A stretch of DNA of 64,000 bases from UBA7332 sp051652645 (GTDB lineage: Bacteria; Bacteroidota; Bacteroidia; Bacteroidales; UBA7332): positions 90,214 through 154,213 of the forward strand of contig JBOFUP010000008.1 of NCBI GenBank assembly GCA_051652645.1. Direction: 5' to 3'. The notes under the pieces were generated by a model. The model made no database searches and was not told the DNA's origin. It saw nothing but the letters and a program-made list of their open reading frames with translations. Shown here piece by piece: positions 1-9,358 of the stretch. The translations under genes and the position numbers were made by a program. Positions within the stretch are counted from its first letter, which is position 1. Each line of letters starts with the position of its first letter.

Positions 1-1311
1 CATTCTGTAGTGTGTGAAAATCTGATCAATCAGAGCGTCTCCACTTGCCCAAGTGTACGAGTGAGTCCCATTGATAGCACGAGCATTAGAGATAGCATCC
101 AAAGTTGCTTTAGCTTGAGTCTCCTGTCCTAAACGAACTTCTGCTTCAGCCTTATAGTAGTACATCTCTGCTACACGAGTGTAGATATAATCAGCAGTAA
201 AACCACCTTTATAGTCTATAAATTTAGCACCAAGGTAAGGAGCTTTACTTGCTGCATTTGCTCCAAATACAGGAGATCCAACTCTCGTACCTTGCTCAAA
301 CATTCCATCTGCATTGTAGAAACAACCCTTACGAGTGTCGTTAACATCAATTGCATCGTATAATGCTCGGTCAATACACTTGAACTGTCCTAGTGCTCCT
401 GCATAACCAGCAGCAAAGTTATCCATCATCGAGAAGAACGAAGCGTAGAATGTTGAGTTCTCAGAAGTCATAACTTGACCCCATGTTGCCTCAGACATAG
501 ACACACGACAGAATCCTCCCTGATACTGAACTGGAGTCATCAAGCTTACACCTGAGATAACCTCACTAGCCATTGTATGAGCTGTTGAGTAATCCTCCAT
601 GTACATGGCAACTCGAGCCCTAATATGTTTGGCCACTCTTTGAGTAATTCGCCCCTTCTCTGAATCAACAAATCCATCAAGAAGAGGAATAGCTTGATTT
701 AGGTCTGATACCATCTGATTGTAAACATCCTCTACAGTACCACGTGGAGCTCCGTCCATGTTAAACTCTGAGTAAAGAGGTACACCTGGTTTACCCTTAA
801 CCTCACTCCATGCTCCCGCTGTTTGGTATACATTAACCAAAAGGAAATAATGGTGAGCTCTTAGAGCTAAAGCCTCTCCAAGAAGAGCCTTTAGTGTTGG
901 ATCATTTGTGTCTGCTGGAATAGAGTTGATGATTGTATTTGCATCAGCTATATTAGCATAACAATATTTCCATTGACGGCGAGCTCTGCGGTAATTAGAT
1001 GCTCTATTATCCATATTATAGTCAAAAACAAACCACTGAGCATTCATATAATGAATTACATCCGTGTTCATCATATCAACAGAAAGATCTAAAGAGCGCT
1101 GACCAAAGTCATCGTGTGATGACGCATCAAAAGCATACTCGGTCATTCTTGAGTAGATACCATATACAATAGCAGACGGTGAACGTTGAAGAACATCCGC
1201 AACCTGATCTTTATTAACTCTGCTAGTATCTACCGTATCCATAAAGTCGTCACACGAGGTTAATACCCCAGACATAAGTAACGATGAAAGCATTAAATAT
1301 TTGAATCTCAT
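1..1311 (-). CDS. SusD/RagB-family outer-membrane lipoprotein, C-terminus cut by window edge
   Basis: SusD-type lipoproteins cap a SusC partner at the cell surface and capture glycans or other nutrients. The first 437 codons are visible and the frame stays open to base 1, so the C-terminus lies outside. The start is a signal peptide with a lipobox ending LTSC (Cys20), followed by the acidic CDDF typical of surface-exposed Bacteroidota lipoproteins. Helical TPR-like SusD segments follow, for example ALALRAHHYFLLVNVY near residue 170, which matches the family signature. The gene follows its SusC partner by 12 bp and must be co-transcribed with it. No enzyme or regulator is visible, so the substrate is unknown. 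The family is clear; the ligand is not. Confidence 0.93.
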   Translation of the reverse strand, partial: MRFKYLMLSSLLMSGVLTSCDDFMDTVDTSRVNKDQVADVLQRSPSAIVYGIYSRMTEYAFDASSHDDFGQRSLDLSVDMMNTDVIHYMNAQWFVFDYNMDNRASNYRRARRQWKYCYANIADANTIINSIPADTNDPTLKALLGEALALRAHHYFLLVNVYQTAGAWSEVKGKPGVPLYSEFNMDGAPRGTVEDVYNQMVSDLNQAIPLLDGFVDSEKGRITQRVAKHIRARVAMYMEDYSTAHTMASEVISGVSLMTPVQYQGGFCRVSMSEATWGQVMTSENSTFYASFFSMMDNFAAGYAGALGQFKCIDRALYDAIDVNDTRKGCFYNADGMFEQGTRVGSPVFGANAASKAPYLGAKFIDYKGGFTADYIYTRVAEMYYYKAEAEVRLGQETQAKATLDAISNARAINGTHSYTWASGDALIDQIFTHYRM

Positions 1312-1323
1312 AGTAACCTCATA

Positions 1324-4300
1324 TTAAAGTGTTAGATTAATACCGAACGAGATCGAACGGATTGGAGAGTAGTTAAAGCCAGATGTTCCGTAGTCATACT
1401 GACGTGGATCTAATCCTTTACGAGCTGAGAATAGAGCTACGTTATCTGCAACTGCATATACTCTAAGGGAACTAATCTGCATCTTGTTAGCAAATGATTT
1501 AGGTATTGTATAACCCAATGAGATGTTACGTATATTGAAATACGAAGCTGATGCAAGGAAATAGTCTGACGCACCATTAGCCTGGTTATCACCTAGTTCA
1601 AGTAATGGAACTGATGTATTTGTATTCTCAGGAGTCCATGCTTTTAATAGGTCTTTATGCATAGAGCGACCAGCTTCTCTAACCTGCATTGTTGATTGGT
1701 ATACAGAGTCAAATACCTTACCTCCAATTTGGTAACTAAATACTGTAGAAAGATCAAATCCTTTGTAGCTAGCAGAAAGGTTTACACCACCAAATAGATC
1801 CGCAAGTGCTGTACCTACTTTACGACGGTTTGTAGCTGTATACGCATCAGAGTTATTTGTTGTTACACCTGTAACATTACCATCTGCATCGTATAGATTC
1901 CATGTAGCTTTTCCATTCTCGTTAAGACCTGCGAATACTGGAAGATAGATATCATAAAGCGATCCACCTTCAATCATCTTAGTGTAACCAGAAGAGAAGA
2001 TACCATTCTTTCTGTTTTCTTCTGGTAGAGTAAGAACTTTGTTTTTCACATGAGTCATATTAAGACCTACATTAAATGTCCAGTCTCTTGTACGAACCAC
2101 ATCTACGTCAAACTCAAATTCTACACCCATATTCTGCATTGCACCTAAGTTCTCTGGGTATGATGAGAAACCAGTAGATACAGGAAGTGGCTTCATAAAC
2201 AACATATCTGTTGTCTTTTTGTAGAAGAATTCAGCACCAACATTTAGGCGATCAAAGAATCTAGCCTCAATACCAGCATTCACATTAAGTGATTTCTCCC
2301 AAGTGATGTCTGGATTACCGATGTATGTTTGGCTAAGTGAAACATCTCCGTTGTTGTTTGTTACAGCAAACTGATCAAGATAAGGCTTCATATTTTGAGA
2401 ACCATCACTATAAAGAAGCCCATCATTACCTTGTGTTCCGACACTTGCCTTCAACGTCAAGTTATCAACCTTTTTAGCATAATCCATGAATCCCATTTGG
2501 CTAATTCTCCAAGAAGCCCCAACAGATCCAAAGTTACCCCAACGATTATCCTTAGCAAAACGTGAAGAAGCATCTCTACGGAAGCTACCACTTAGATAGT
2601 ACTTGTTGTCCCACTCTAGGTTAACACGACCAAGAATACCAATAACGCTATATTCCTTAGTATATGAACTTAGCGCCTCATAAACCACTGCGTTGTCTAG
2701 GTCTGCACCATTAGATGTAGCCATGTTTGATTTTGTACCAGAGAAGTACTCATACTGACGATTGTATACCTCAGTACCAGCCATTGCATCAATACTCAAC
2801 TTGTCCAATGATTTAGTATAGTTAAGGAAAGTTGATCCTGTTGTTGAAAGAGTCTTCTCATATCTTTTTTGAACACGACCATTGAAGTTCTTTGCATCAC
2901 CATATAATGGGTTCTGTATTCTTGAATACATAGATGAAGTATTTGTCACATCACCTGCTACACGAAGCATAAGATCTTCATGAAGATTAATGTTCATGAA
3001 AGCTCCTCCTGTTATATTATCAAGAACTGTCTCATTAAGATCGTAGTTCAAAGCTCCTGCAGGATTGGCTGTCGCTGCATAAGGACGGCTATATCCTAGA
3101 GATGATTCATCACCATAGTCATAGCGTGGTTTCCCATCAGCATCATTAATAACAGCCCCTGTTGATGGGTCTCTTAAAAAGACTGGATAGATAGGAGCAA
3201 TCATACGAGTCCACTGGAAAAAGTTCATGTAAGAAGAACCAGAAGTTAGTGGATAATCTTGTTTTGTTTGAGCATAAGCTAAGTTAGCACCAAACTTCAA
3301 CCATTTTGCAACTTGTCTTTCATAACGCAATCTTCCTGATATACGTTGGAACGATGAACTTTTTGCATAAGAGTTGTCATCTAGGTAACCTAGACCTACA
3401 TAATAAGAATGCTTCTCATCACCACCACCCATACTCAAGTTATACTCTTGACGAAGAGCGCTACTAAATAGTGCATCTTCCCATCTGTCTGTATAAAGAA
3501 GTTGAGCTGATGAATTCAATCTACCAGTAGTTGGGTCGATCAACTGATCCCACGACACATTATAGTTATTGTATCCACCTAGGATATTTCTAAGAGAGTT
3601 AGCACCAGTTCCATTCAACTGCGAAACAATACCTGAATGATCAAGACCTGCAGCAGCTAACTTGTTGTACTGACCTTTCCAAGTCTGCTCGTAGAAAGTA
3701 CCTTGATTAGTGATCATGTCATAATCAGGCACCGCACGAGTGTTAACACCCCATTTAGCATCAACCTGAATACCTAGTGCAGAATTGTTCTTACGTTTTG
3801 TTGTAATTAGTATCACACCATTTGCTCCACGAGCTCCATAAAGAGAGTTTGCTGCAGCATCCTTAAGAACAGTCATACTCTCGATATCCGAAGAGTTGAT
3901 AGCACTGATTGGTCCATCATAGAATGCTCCATCAACAACGTAAAGAGGTGCTTTACTTGCATTGATTGAACCAATACCACGAATACGAACTGTTGGGTTT
4001 TCACCTGGCTGACCCGTTGACGATACAAGCTGAACACCTGCAGTCTTACCTTCAAGTGCACTTGTTACACTCGAAGTTTGGATCTTTGCAATCTCATCCC
4101 CCTTAATACGAGATGCTGATCCCGTAAATGATGATTTCTTGGCAGTTCCGTAAGCCACAACCATTACTTCATCAATTGCTTTGGAGTCAGAAACCAGCCT
4201 AACAACCATTGTCGGTCTGATTTCAAGCTCTTGGGTTTGCATTCCCATAAAGGAAAAAACTAATGTTCTTGCACCAGCTGGCGTTGTTAACTGGAATTTT

Positions 4301-4467
4301 CCGTCATAATCCGTAACAGTTCCGGTAGTTGTTCCCTTAACAACTACAGAAGCACCAATAACTGGTTCCCCATCTTCTGCCGAGAATACCGTTCCCGATA
4401 CTCTGGTCTGGGCTGAGAGACCCATGCCAATAAAAAGGCATAGCAATAAAAATGTCAATCTTCTCAT
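1324..4467 (-). CDS. SusC/RagA-family TonB-linked outer-membrane transporter
   Basis: This is a 1047-residue TonB-dependent transporter that imports ligand captured by the SusD encoded next to it. In order it has a signal peptide (1-20), a carboxypeptidase-D regulatory-like domain (about 22-105, VSGTVFSAEDGEPVIGASV), a TonB-box-like stretch near 97-105 (IDEVMVVAYG), a plug domain (about 110-245, with the family motifs APLYVVDGA and SLYGARGANGVILITTKR) and a long beta-barrel ending in an aromatic-rich strand. Length and order are normal for SusC. It is first in a minus-strand operon with the truncated SusD gene. A strong Bacteroidota promoter lies about 55 bp upstream. No HTCS or ECF sigma/anti-sigma pair is visible nearby, so its control is unknown. 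Confidence 0.96.
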   Translation of the reverse strand: MRRLTFLLLCLFIGMGLSAQTRVSGTVFSAEDGEPVIGASVVVKGTTTGTVTDYDGKFQLTTPAGARTLVFSFMGMQTQELEIRPTMVVRLVSDSKAIDEVMVVAYGTAKKSSFTGSASRIKGDEIAKIQTSSVTSALEGKTAGVQLVSSTGQPGENPTVRIRGIGSINASKAPLYVVDGAFYDGPISAINSSDIESMTVLKDAAANSLYGARGANGVILITTKRKNNSALGIQVDAKWGVNTRAVPDYDMITNQGTFYEQTWKGQYNKLAAAGLDHSGIVSQLNGTGANSLRNILGGYNNYNVSWDQLIDPTTGRLNSSAQLLYTDRWEDALFSSALRQEYNLSMGGGDEKHSYYVGLGYLDDNSYAKSSSFQRISGRLRYERQVAKWLKFGANLAYAQTKQDYPLTSGSSYMNFFQWTRMIAPIYPVFLRDPSTGAVINDADGKPRYDYGDESSLGYSRPYAATANPAGALNYDLNETVLDNITGGAFMNINLHEDLMLRVAGDVTNTSSMYSRIQNPLYGDAKNFNGRVQKRYEKTLSTTGSTFLNYTKSLDKLSIDAMAGTEVYNRQYEYFSGTKSNMATSNGADLDNAVVYEALSSYTKEYSVIGILGRVNLEWDNKYYLSGSFRRDASSRFAKDNRWGNFGSVGASWRISQMGFMDYAKKVDNLTLKASVGTQGNDGLLYSDGSQNMKPYLDQFAVTNNNGDVSLSQTYIGNPDITWEKSLNVNAGIEARFFDRLNVGAEFFYKKTTDMLFMKPLPVSTGFSSYPENLGAMQNMGVEFEFDVDVVRTRDWTFNVGLNMTHVKNKVLTLPEENRKNGIFSSGYTKMIEGGSLYDIYLPVFAGLNENGKATWNLYDADGNVTGVTTNNSDAYTATNRRKVGTALADLFGGVNLSASYKGFDLSTVFSYQIGGKVFDSVYQSTMQVREAGRSMHKDLLKAWTPENTNTSVPLLELGDNQANGASDYFLASASYFNIRNISLGYTIPKSFANKMQISSLRVYAVADNVALFSARKGLDPRQYDYGTSGFNYSPIRSISFGINLTL

Positions 4468-4521
4468 AAAACAGATTTAGCGTTAAACATAAATAAAATA
4501 CATTTATATATAGTCACGCTG

Positions 4522-4552
4522 CAAATATATGGATTATAATTTATAAACAAAA
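4522..4552 (-). promoter_or_regulatory. Promoter for the SusC/SusD operon
   Basis: On the minus strand TATATTTG (4522-4529) matches the Bacteroidota -7 consensus TAnnTTTG. A TTTTG -33 element (4548-4552) lies 18 bp upstream. This is the best two-element match in the window and leaves a leader of roughly 45-50 nt before the SusC start. Confidence 0.75.
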
Positions 4553-4843
4553 CTTTTCTATAAAAATATACCACCTCTCATACCAACAAAGTAACAATAT
4601 GAAATCAAAAAGAAAGTACAGAAGATAATTATGTAAGACAAAAACGAATTTAAACAATGTAATAACACAAAAACACAAACTGTATTTAGTAATAGTTACA
4701 CAAACATACTATTAAACTATGCTATGCAACATAATAAACATTAACATTATTGGCCACACATAGTCTAAATAAAAGCTAATATAAAAATGACATGCAATCA
4801 AGATAACACACTGCTAATGCAAGCAAATAACTATCTATTACAT

Positions 4844-4851
4844 TACCTTTG
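4844..4851 (+). promoter_or_regulatory. -7 element for the acetyltransferase gene
   Basis: TACCTTTG matches TAnnTTTG exactly and sits 17 bp before the ATG, giving a very short leader. No clear -33 TTTG was found at the expected distance. Confidence 0.5.
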
Positions 4852-4868
4852 TATACTCATCAACCGAT

Positions 4869-5690
4869 ATGCACATGAATAAAGAATTAAGATCTCAATA
4901 CATATCTATTTGGGAAAGCTGTTTTGGAGATGATGTTGAATTTATCGAGGAGTTTCTTAACTTTGCTCAAAAGAAGGGATATATCCACAAGAGTATTTAT
5001 AATGGAAGAGTTGTAGGATTCTTACACCTAATCCCTGCTTCCTACAACACCTCTGAGGGAATATCATACAAGGGCTATTACCTATATTCGGTGGCCACTG
5101 ATCCTAAAGAAAGAGGCAAAGGCATAAGTAGCACCCTCTTTGCCGAGTCTGTGAAAGATCTTGATTTTGATTTTATTATCACAGTTCCAGCCAGTGAATC
5201 ATTGTTCTCATTCTATTATAAACAAGGATTTACTCACACCATCTACAGGGAAATAATTGAACTAGATAGAGAGCACGCAAGTAGTTGCCACAATTACATA
5301 TATGACATAAAGGAGCTAACAGCTACAAGACTTGAGACTATAAGATCAAATAATGAAAATATGATATTATGGGATTGTGATCAGATGAGGTTTCTAGTCT
5401 CACAAGCAATACATAATAATGCAATACTATGGTCGTGGGGAGAAAACAAAGACTATTATCTATGGGCCCAACTAATTAACAATGAGATAATAATATTAGA
5501 AAGCTCAGAATTGTCATATGACAAACTCCCTATTAAACAGCTTCTGGATAAATTCCCATATGCCAATAAGGTGAAGATTATAACAAAAGTTGGCAGTGGT
5601 GGCAAACGCGAAAGATATGCCTCTATTTTATACAAAAAAAATATTGCCCCCCCGAAAGAGTTATTTATTAACTTAGCAATGGATATATAA
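4869..5690 (+). CDS. GNAT-family N-acetyltransferase
   Basis: A 273-residue protein of the GNAT acetyl-CoA-dependent acetyltransferase superfamily; the acceptor is unknown. The acetyl-CoA binding motif A is visible near residues 78-97 (VATDPKERGKGISSTL, with the R-G-x-G pyrophosphate loop), preceded by the strand YYLYS. The fold is completed around SFYYKQGFTH (near 117-126), the usual motif B Tyr-Gly region. The C-terminal half (about 140-273) is an extra domain seen in longer family members. ATG at 4869 is used; a second in-frame ATG at 4875 is equally possible and changes only two residues. The next gene begins 23 bp downstream on the same strand, suggesting a two-gene operon closed by the hairpin at 6102-6145. 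Confidence 0.88.
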   Translation: MHMNKELRSQYISIWESCFGDDVEFIEEFLNFAQKKGYIHKSIYNGRVVGFLHLIPASYNTSEGISYKGYYLYSVATDPKERGKGISSTLFAESVKDLDFDFIITVPASESLFSFYYKQGFTHTIYREIIELDREHASSCHNYIYDIKELTATRLETIRSNNENMILWDCDQMRFLVSQAIHNNAILWSWGENKDYYLWAQLINNEIIILESSELSYDKLPIKQLLDKFPYANKVKIITKVGSGGKRERYASILYKKNIAPPKELFINLAMDI

Positions 5691-5713
5691 CAAAACAAAC
5701 AATATTGAATAAA

Positions 5714-6088
5714 ATGAACAATTTCAAATTCGCCCACAACAACATCAACGTTCTAGACCTATCTAAGAGCATATCTTTCTATAACGAAGCACTTGGGCTA
5801 GTAGAGAGCAGTAGAATAGAAGATGTTGAGGGAAACTTTATCATTGTATACCTTGGTGATGGTTCCTCATCTCACCTACTTGAACTAACTTGGCTTAGGG
5901 ATTGGGAAAAACCATATGATCTAGGAGATAATGAGTTTCATATTGCATTTACCGCTGTAGACTATGAAGCAGCAAAGTCCCAACATCGTGAAATGGGATG
6001 TATATGCTATGAAAATAATGAGATGGGAATCTACTTTATTGAGGATCCTGATGGATATTGGGTTGAAATACTACCAGCGAATAGATAA
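5714..6088 (+). CDS. Glyoxalase I-like VOC metalloprotein
   Basis: A small vicinal-oxygen-chelate protein, likely a lactoylglutathione-lyase-type glyoxalase. It has two beta-alpha-beta-beta-beta modules and, counted from the ATG at 5714, the four metal ligands of glyoxalase I in the right places: His8, Glu57 (LLELTW), His76 (FHIAF) and Glu118 (WVEILP). The C-terminal EDPDGYWVEI signature is classic. An upstream in-frame TTG at 5705 would add three residues, but ATG at 5714 is preferred. Bacteroidales generally lack glutathione, so the physiological thiol or substrate is uncertain. It probably shares a transcript with the acetyltransferase upstream. Confidence 0.88.
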   Translation: MNNFKFAHNNINVLDLSKSISFYNEALGLVESSRIEDVEGNFIIVYLGDGSSSHLLELTWLRDWEKPYDLGDNEFHIAFTAVDYEAAKSQHREMGCICYENNEMGIYFIEDPDGYWVEILPANR

Positions 6089-6101
6089 ATCATACACATT
6101 T

Positions 6102-6145
6102 AAACCGCCTCTATATAGATATGTTAGTCTATATAGAGGCGGTTT
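6102..6145. terminator. Bidirectional terminator hairpin
   Basis: A perfect 18-bp stem (6102-6119 with 6128-6145; AAACCGCCTCTATATAGA) around an 8-nt loop. It lies between converging genes, 13 bp after the glyoxalase stop and 22 bp from the phospholipase stop, and has A/T tracts at its base. Confidence 0.85.
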
Positions 6146-6167
6146 CGCATAAATCAATAGTACGATT

Positions 6168-7088
6168 TCAATGATAATTAAACAAATCCCCCCTCATTGT
6201 TATACCTATTCGCAAACTATTTGTATGCTCCCTATAGGGTGTCAATGCCTCACCATAACCATTATACCATTGTACAAACAAATATATATTATCCAACTTA
6301 TTTAATCTATACGAGAAATCCAACTGTATATTATGAGATAAATCCACCCTAGCTCTCTTCTCGAACATTGCCGAAGTTATAATTCTCCTATTCTTTGAGC
6401 TCCAATCAAACCCATACTTAACATATCCTCTATAGTAAAACAATCCATTTGTATACTTACCCATAACTAAAGGAGCTGTACCTTTTATAAAGGTTTGAAG
6501 CTGATCATTAAAAAAATGAATAAAACAAAGAGTTAATACATTCATATCTCTTGAGCCTTCTTCATCAAGACCATTAGACTGATGCTCAAATTGAAGTGTT
6601 GTATAACCTATCAGTCTATTATTATAAATTATATGCTTTCCAAGAGCCAAGGTCGGATTGTAGTTCAATTCCCTAAACGGTGCACTTTTCCTATAAATAT
6701 CCCAGTAGTTTATCTGGGTATAAGTCAAAAAAAGGTGAGTATCCCAAAGCAATTTACTTTTTGTAATTCGCTGTCTGAAAGACAATTGAAACTTTGCATC
6801 AGAAGTAGTTGGTGTGGGAGAATGGTCCAATTGTATTCCAGTTGCAATATAATTATCCTTATAAATTGAGAAGGAAGGGAGCTTATCAAGAATCTCTACT
6901 ATAGAATCAGGGTTTGTTACAATAACCCCTTTTCTTAAATCTTTAATCATCTTTTCTACCATCTCCTTACGTTCAACTCTCCCTCTTTTATACTTATCAA
7001 TCTCTTTATTGTAATCTTGTGAGAATACAAAACAATATACGAGAGTAAAAAAACACAAACATGCAACATATCTAGGGCTGATTTTCAT
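6168..7088 (-). CDS. pldA: Outer-membrane phospholipase A (OMPLA/PldA family)
   Basis: A calcium-dependent phospholipase A of the outer membrane that removes phospholipids misplaced in the outer leaflet. It has a signal peptide (1-24), a charged N-terminal segment (25-55), then a beta-barrel. The family signature is complete: His169 and Ser171 in EHQSNG and Asn183 in SRDMN. The H-S-N spacing (2 and 12 residues) equals that of E. coli PldA His142, Ser144 and Asn156. The upstream YTQINYWDIY and SAPFRELNYNP blocks also match the family. The gene stands alone and is divergent from rpoN; its own -7 element (7148-7155) is in the shared gap. Function is firm from the catalytic residues; regulation is unknown. 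Confidence 0.93.
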   Translation of the reverse strand: MKISPRYVACLCFFTLVYCFVFSQDYNKEIDKYKRGRVERKEMVEKMIKDLRKGVIVTNPDSIVEILDKLPSFSIYKDNYIATGIQLDHSPTPTTSDAKFQLSFRQRITKSKLLWDTHLFLTYTQINYWDIYRKSAPFRELNYNPTLALGKHIIYNNRLIGYTTLQFEHQSNGLDEEGSRDMNVLTLCFIHFFNDQLQTFIKGTAPLVMGKYTNGLFYYRGYVKYGFDWSSKNRRIITSAMFEKRARVDLSHNIQLDFSYRLNKLDNIYLFVQWYNGYGEALTPYREHTNSLRIGITMRGDLFNYH

Positions 7089-7147
7089 AACATTACGATT
7101 AAATCAATTACAGAATGATATACAACACTCCCCCCTTTTTTGTTCAT

Positions 7148-7176
7148 CAAATATAGCTAATGATACAGCTATTCAA
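7148..7176 (-). promoter_or_regulatory. Promoter for pldA
   Basis: Minus strand TATATTTG at 7148-7155 (TAnnTTTG) with a TTG at 7174-7176, 18 bp upstream, as a partial -33 element. It is back to back with the rpoN -7 element. Confidence 0.6.
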
Positions 7177-7185
7177 TTTTTAGTT

Positions 7186-7193
7186 TATCTTTG
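7186..7193 (+). promoter_or_regulatory. -7 element for rpoN
   Basis: TATCTTTG matches TAnnTTTG and lies 30 bp before the rpoN ATG. No good -33 element was found. Confidence 0.5.
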
Positions 7194-7223
7194 CCTCTAT
7201 AGATAAATCTGAGGCAAAACTAT

Positions 7224-8681
7224 ATGCAAAAGCAACGTTTACAACAAACTCAAAAGCAAAAACTGACTCTTACACCTCAACAGGTTCAACAGATTCGAAT
7301 GTTTGAGCTCACAACACTTGAGCTTGAGGAGAGAATTACTCAAGAGTTGGAAGAAAACCCCATACTTGAAGAAGGGAGCGACAGCACGCTTGAAGAGAAT
7401 AATGAAAACTTTGACTCGCAAGAAGAAGGAGACAATACAGATATCTCTGAAGGCGATTATCGAAATGAGGAGGAGATACCTGATTCACAACAGGATATAT
7501 ATAGACGTCAGAATGGCGAAGAGAGTAGAGACAACTATAATTGGAGTGTGTCAGAAACCCTTCATGACTACCTACTAAGTCAAATCTCTTTAAAGGACAT
7601 CTCTGAAACAGATCTTGCCATAGCCGAATACTTGATTGGAAACATTGATGATGATGGATATCTTAGAACTGAGCTTCAAACAATATCTGATGAACTCCTA
7701 TTTAAATTAAATATAGACATTCCAATTTATAAATTGGCTGAAGTGTTAGATATTATTCAAGAACTTGAACCGGCTGGCATTGGCGCTAGGTCCCTTCACG
7801 AATGTATGACACTTCAATTAGAGAGACGAAGAGGTACAGAAATTAATCGGATTGCTTATAATATTATTACTAACTACTTTGAAGATTACGTTCAACGTAG
7901 ATACGATAAAATAATCAACAAACTCTCTATAGACGAGTCTACTCTAAAGGTTGTGATGGAAGAGATCCAGACATTAACCCCAAAACCTGGATCACCATGG
8001 AGCTCTGATATATATCAAGAAAAAAGCACTAGTGTCACCCCTGACTTCATTATAGAAGAAGAGAATGGTATACTTACGCTTTCAATGAATCAAGAGAATC
8101 TTCCTGAATTGAGGGTTAGCAAGCACTATTCAAACCTTGTAGAAGATTACAATGCAAATAAGTCAAACCAAACAAATGATCGCAAGAATGAAATTCAATA
8201 TCTTAATGAGAAGCTTAATTCAGCTAGGAACTTCATTGAGATGTTAAAAACAAGGAAAGCAACATTAATGAAAACTATGCAGAGCATTATGGATTTGCAA
8301 AAATCCTTCATACTTAGTGGAGAAGAGAAGGATTTAAGACCTATGACTCTTCAAAATGTAGCTGACCTTTGTGGTTTTGACATATCAACAATCTCTAGGG
8401 TTAGTAACAGTAAATATGTACAAACCAACTTTGGCCTATTCCCTCTTAAATACTTCTTCTCTGACTCAATGCAAAATGAAGATGGAGAAGAGATTTCTAA
8501 CCGTGAGATCAAAGCTATTGTTAGGGAACTTATTGAAGCAGAAGACAAAAAAAGTCCATTGACAGATGACAAACTTTGTAATCTTTTACACTCAAAAGGA
8601 TACATTATAGCTAGGCGTACCGTAGCTAAATATCGAGAACAGCTTGGTATATCAGTTGCACGGCAAAGAAAAGAGTTATAA
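7224..8681 (+). CDS. rpoN: RNA polymerase sigma-54 factor
   Basis: Sigma-54 directs RNA polymerase to -24/-12 promoters that need an AAA+ activator. The 485-residue protein shows the full layout. Region I is glutamine- and leucine-rich (1-50, QKLTLTPQQVQQIRMFELTT). An acidic spacer covers about 50-105. The core-binding domain follows (about 115-310, with DDGYLRTELQTISDEL). The DNA-binding part ends with the RpoN box ARRTVAKYRE at about 465-474. Length is normal. It leads a plus-strand run with a PAP2-like gene 23 bp downstream and then purE and sufE, which have no functional link. No activator gene is in the window. Confidence 0.97.
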   Translation: MQKQRLQQTQKQKLTLTPQQVQQIRMFELTTLELEERITQELEENPILEEGSDSTLEENNENFDSQEEGDNTDISEGDYRNEEEIPDSQQDIYRRQNGEESRDNYNWSVSETLHDYLLSQISLKDISETDLAIAEYLIGNIDDDGYLRTELQTISDELLFKLNIDIPIYKLAEVLDIIQELEPAGIGARSLHECMTLQLERRRGTEINRIAYNIITNYFEDYVQRRYDKIINKLSIDESTLKVVMEEIQTLTPKPGSPWSSDIYQEKSTSVTPDFIIEEENGILTLSMNQENLPELRVSKHYSNLVEDYNANKSNQTNDRKNEIQYLNEKLNSARNFIEMLKTRKATLMKTMQSIMDLQKSFILSGEEKDLRPMTLQNVADLCGFDISTISRVSNSKYVQTNFGLFPLKYFFSDSMQNEDGEEISNREIKAIVRELIEAEDKKSPLTDDKLCNLLHSKGYIIARRTVAKYREQLGISVARQRKEL

Positions 8682-8704
8682 ATAACTTACACATAACAAA
8701 CAAC

Positions 8705-9313
8705 ATGAATAATAAACTATCACATATACTCTCAACAATATTACACCCTCTTCTTATGCCAACATATGGGGTGTTTCTGTTTTTCTTCTATACATACCTA
8801 TTTATCTTTCCAACAAATTACAAATACTTCCTTACAGGATTAGTATTCATAATGACTGGATTAATTCCTGCATTATGTATGCTAGCGATGTTTAAGATGG
8901 GAATGGTTAGCAATCATGAGATAAGCAATAGGGAGGAAAGAATGCCAGCCTACCTTTTTACAATATCAAGCTATATATTCTGCATATTTCTTCTATATAG
9001 ATTCAAGGTACCTATATGGGTGACTACATTTGTAGTTGGAGGTACTCTTTCTATAGCCGTTAATATGATTATTACAAGATGGTGGAAAATATCGGCCCAT
9101 TTAACAGGTATTGGAGCTGTTGTGGGTAGTATTTTCTCAATGTGCCACATACAACAGATCAACCCTATGTGGATGCTTATTACCTCAGTCATACTCACTG
9201 GTGCATTAGGAACAGCTAGAATATCACTCAAGCAGCATACACTTGGACAAGTCGTGTGTGGATTTATATGCGGTTTTTCTTGTGTATTTTGCTCAGTCTA
9301 TTTTTCTTTGTAA
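8705..9313 (+). CDS. PAP2-like integral membrane protein
   Basis: A 202-residue polytopic membrane protein with about five or six hydrophobic helices. It resembles the type 2 phosphatidic acid phosphatase (PAP2) fold in its polar motifs: NREERMPAY (near 77-85) for the first motif, KISAHLTG (near 127-134) for the PSGH motif and ARISLKQHTLGQV (near 175-187) for the SR-x5-H motif. The first motif is not canonical (no K-x6-RP). It may therefore be an active lipid-phosphate phosphatase or a diverged relative. It starts 23 bp after rpoN and is probably co-transcribed. Function beyond lipid-phosphate chemistry is not supported. Confidence 0.75.
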   Translation: MNNKLSHILSTILHPLLMPTYGVFLFFFYTYLFIFPTNYKYFLTGLVFIMTGLIPALCMLAMFKMGMVSNHEISNREERMPAYLFTISSYIFCIFLLYRFKVPIWVTTFVVGGTLSIAVNMIITRWWKISAHLTGIGAVVGSIFSMCHIQQINPMWMLITSVILTGALGTARISLKQHTLGQVVCGFICGFSCVFCSVYFSL

Positions 9314-9358
9314 AAAGATTGAATACTATATATTTCAACAAAACAATAATTAGTAACT

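Larger units (their letters stand above)
4468..4868. other. Divergent intergenic region, no gene seen
   Basis: About 400 bp of very AT-rich DNA between the SusC start and the acetyltransferase start. It holds the two divergent -7 elements (4522-4529 minus, 4844-4851 plus) and no convincing reading frame, hairpin or repeat. The unusual length leaves room for regulator binding, but no ordered motif was found. Confidence 0.6.

Noticed and set aside
3873..4061. Frame overlapping the SusC gene on the same strand in another phase
   Set aside because: It is a shadow of the plug domain; no start context, and the SusC frame is intact with family motifs throughout.
1..4467. Left SusC/SusD pair as the outer-membrane part of the alpha-glucan operon
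   Set aside because: It is more than 30 kb away, with no shared motif seen; substrate left open.
5641..5660. Homopolymer runs near the end of the acetyltransferase gene as a possible frameshift
   Set aside because: The frame continues with normal composition to a stop shortly before the next gene; no broken domain is evident.
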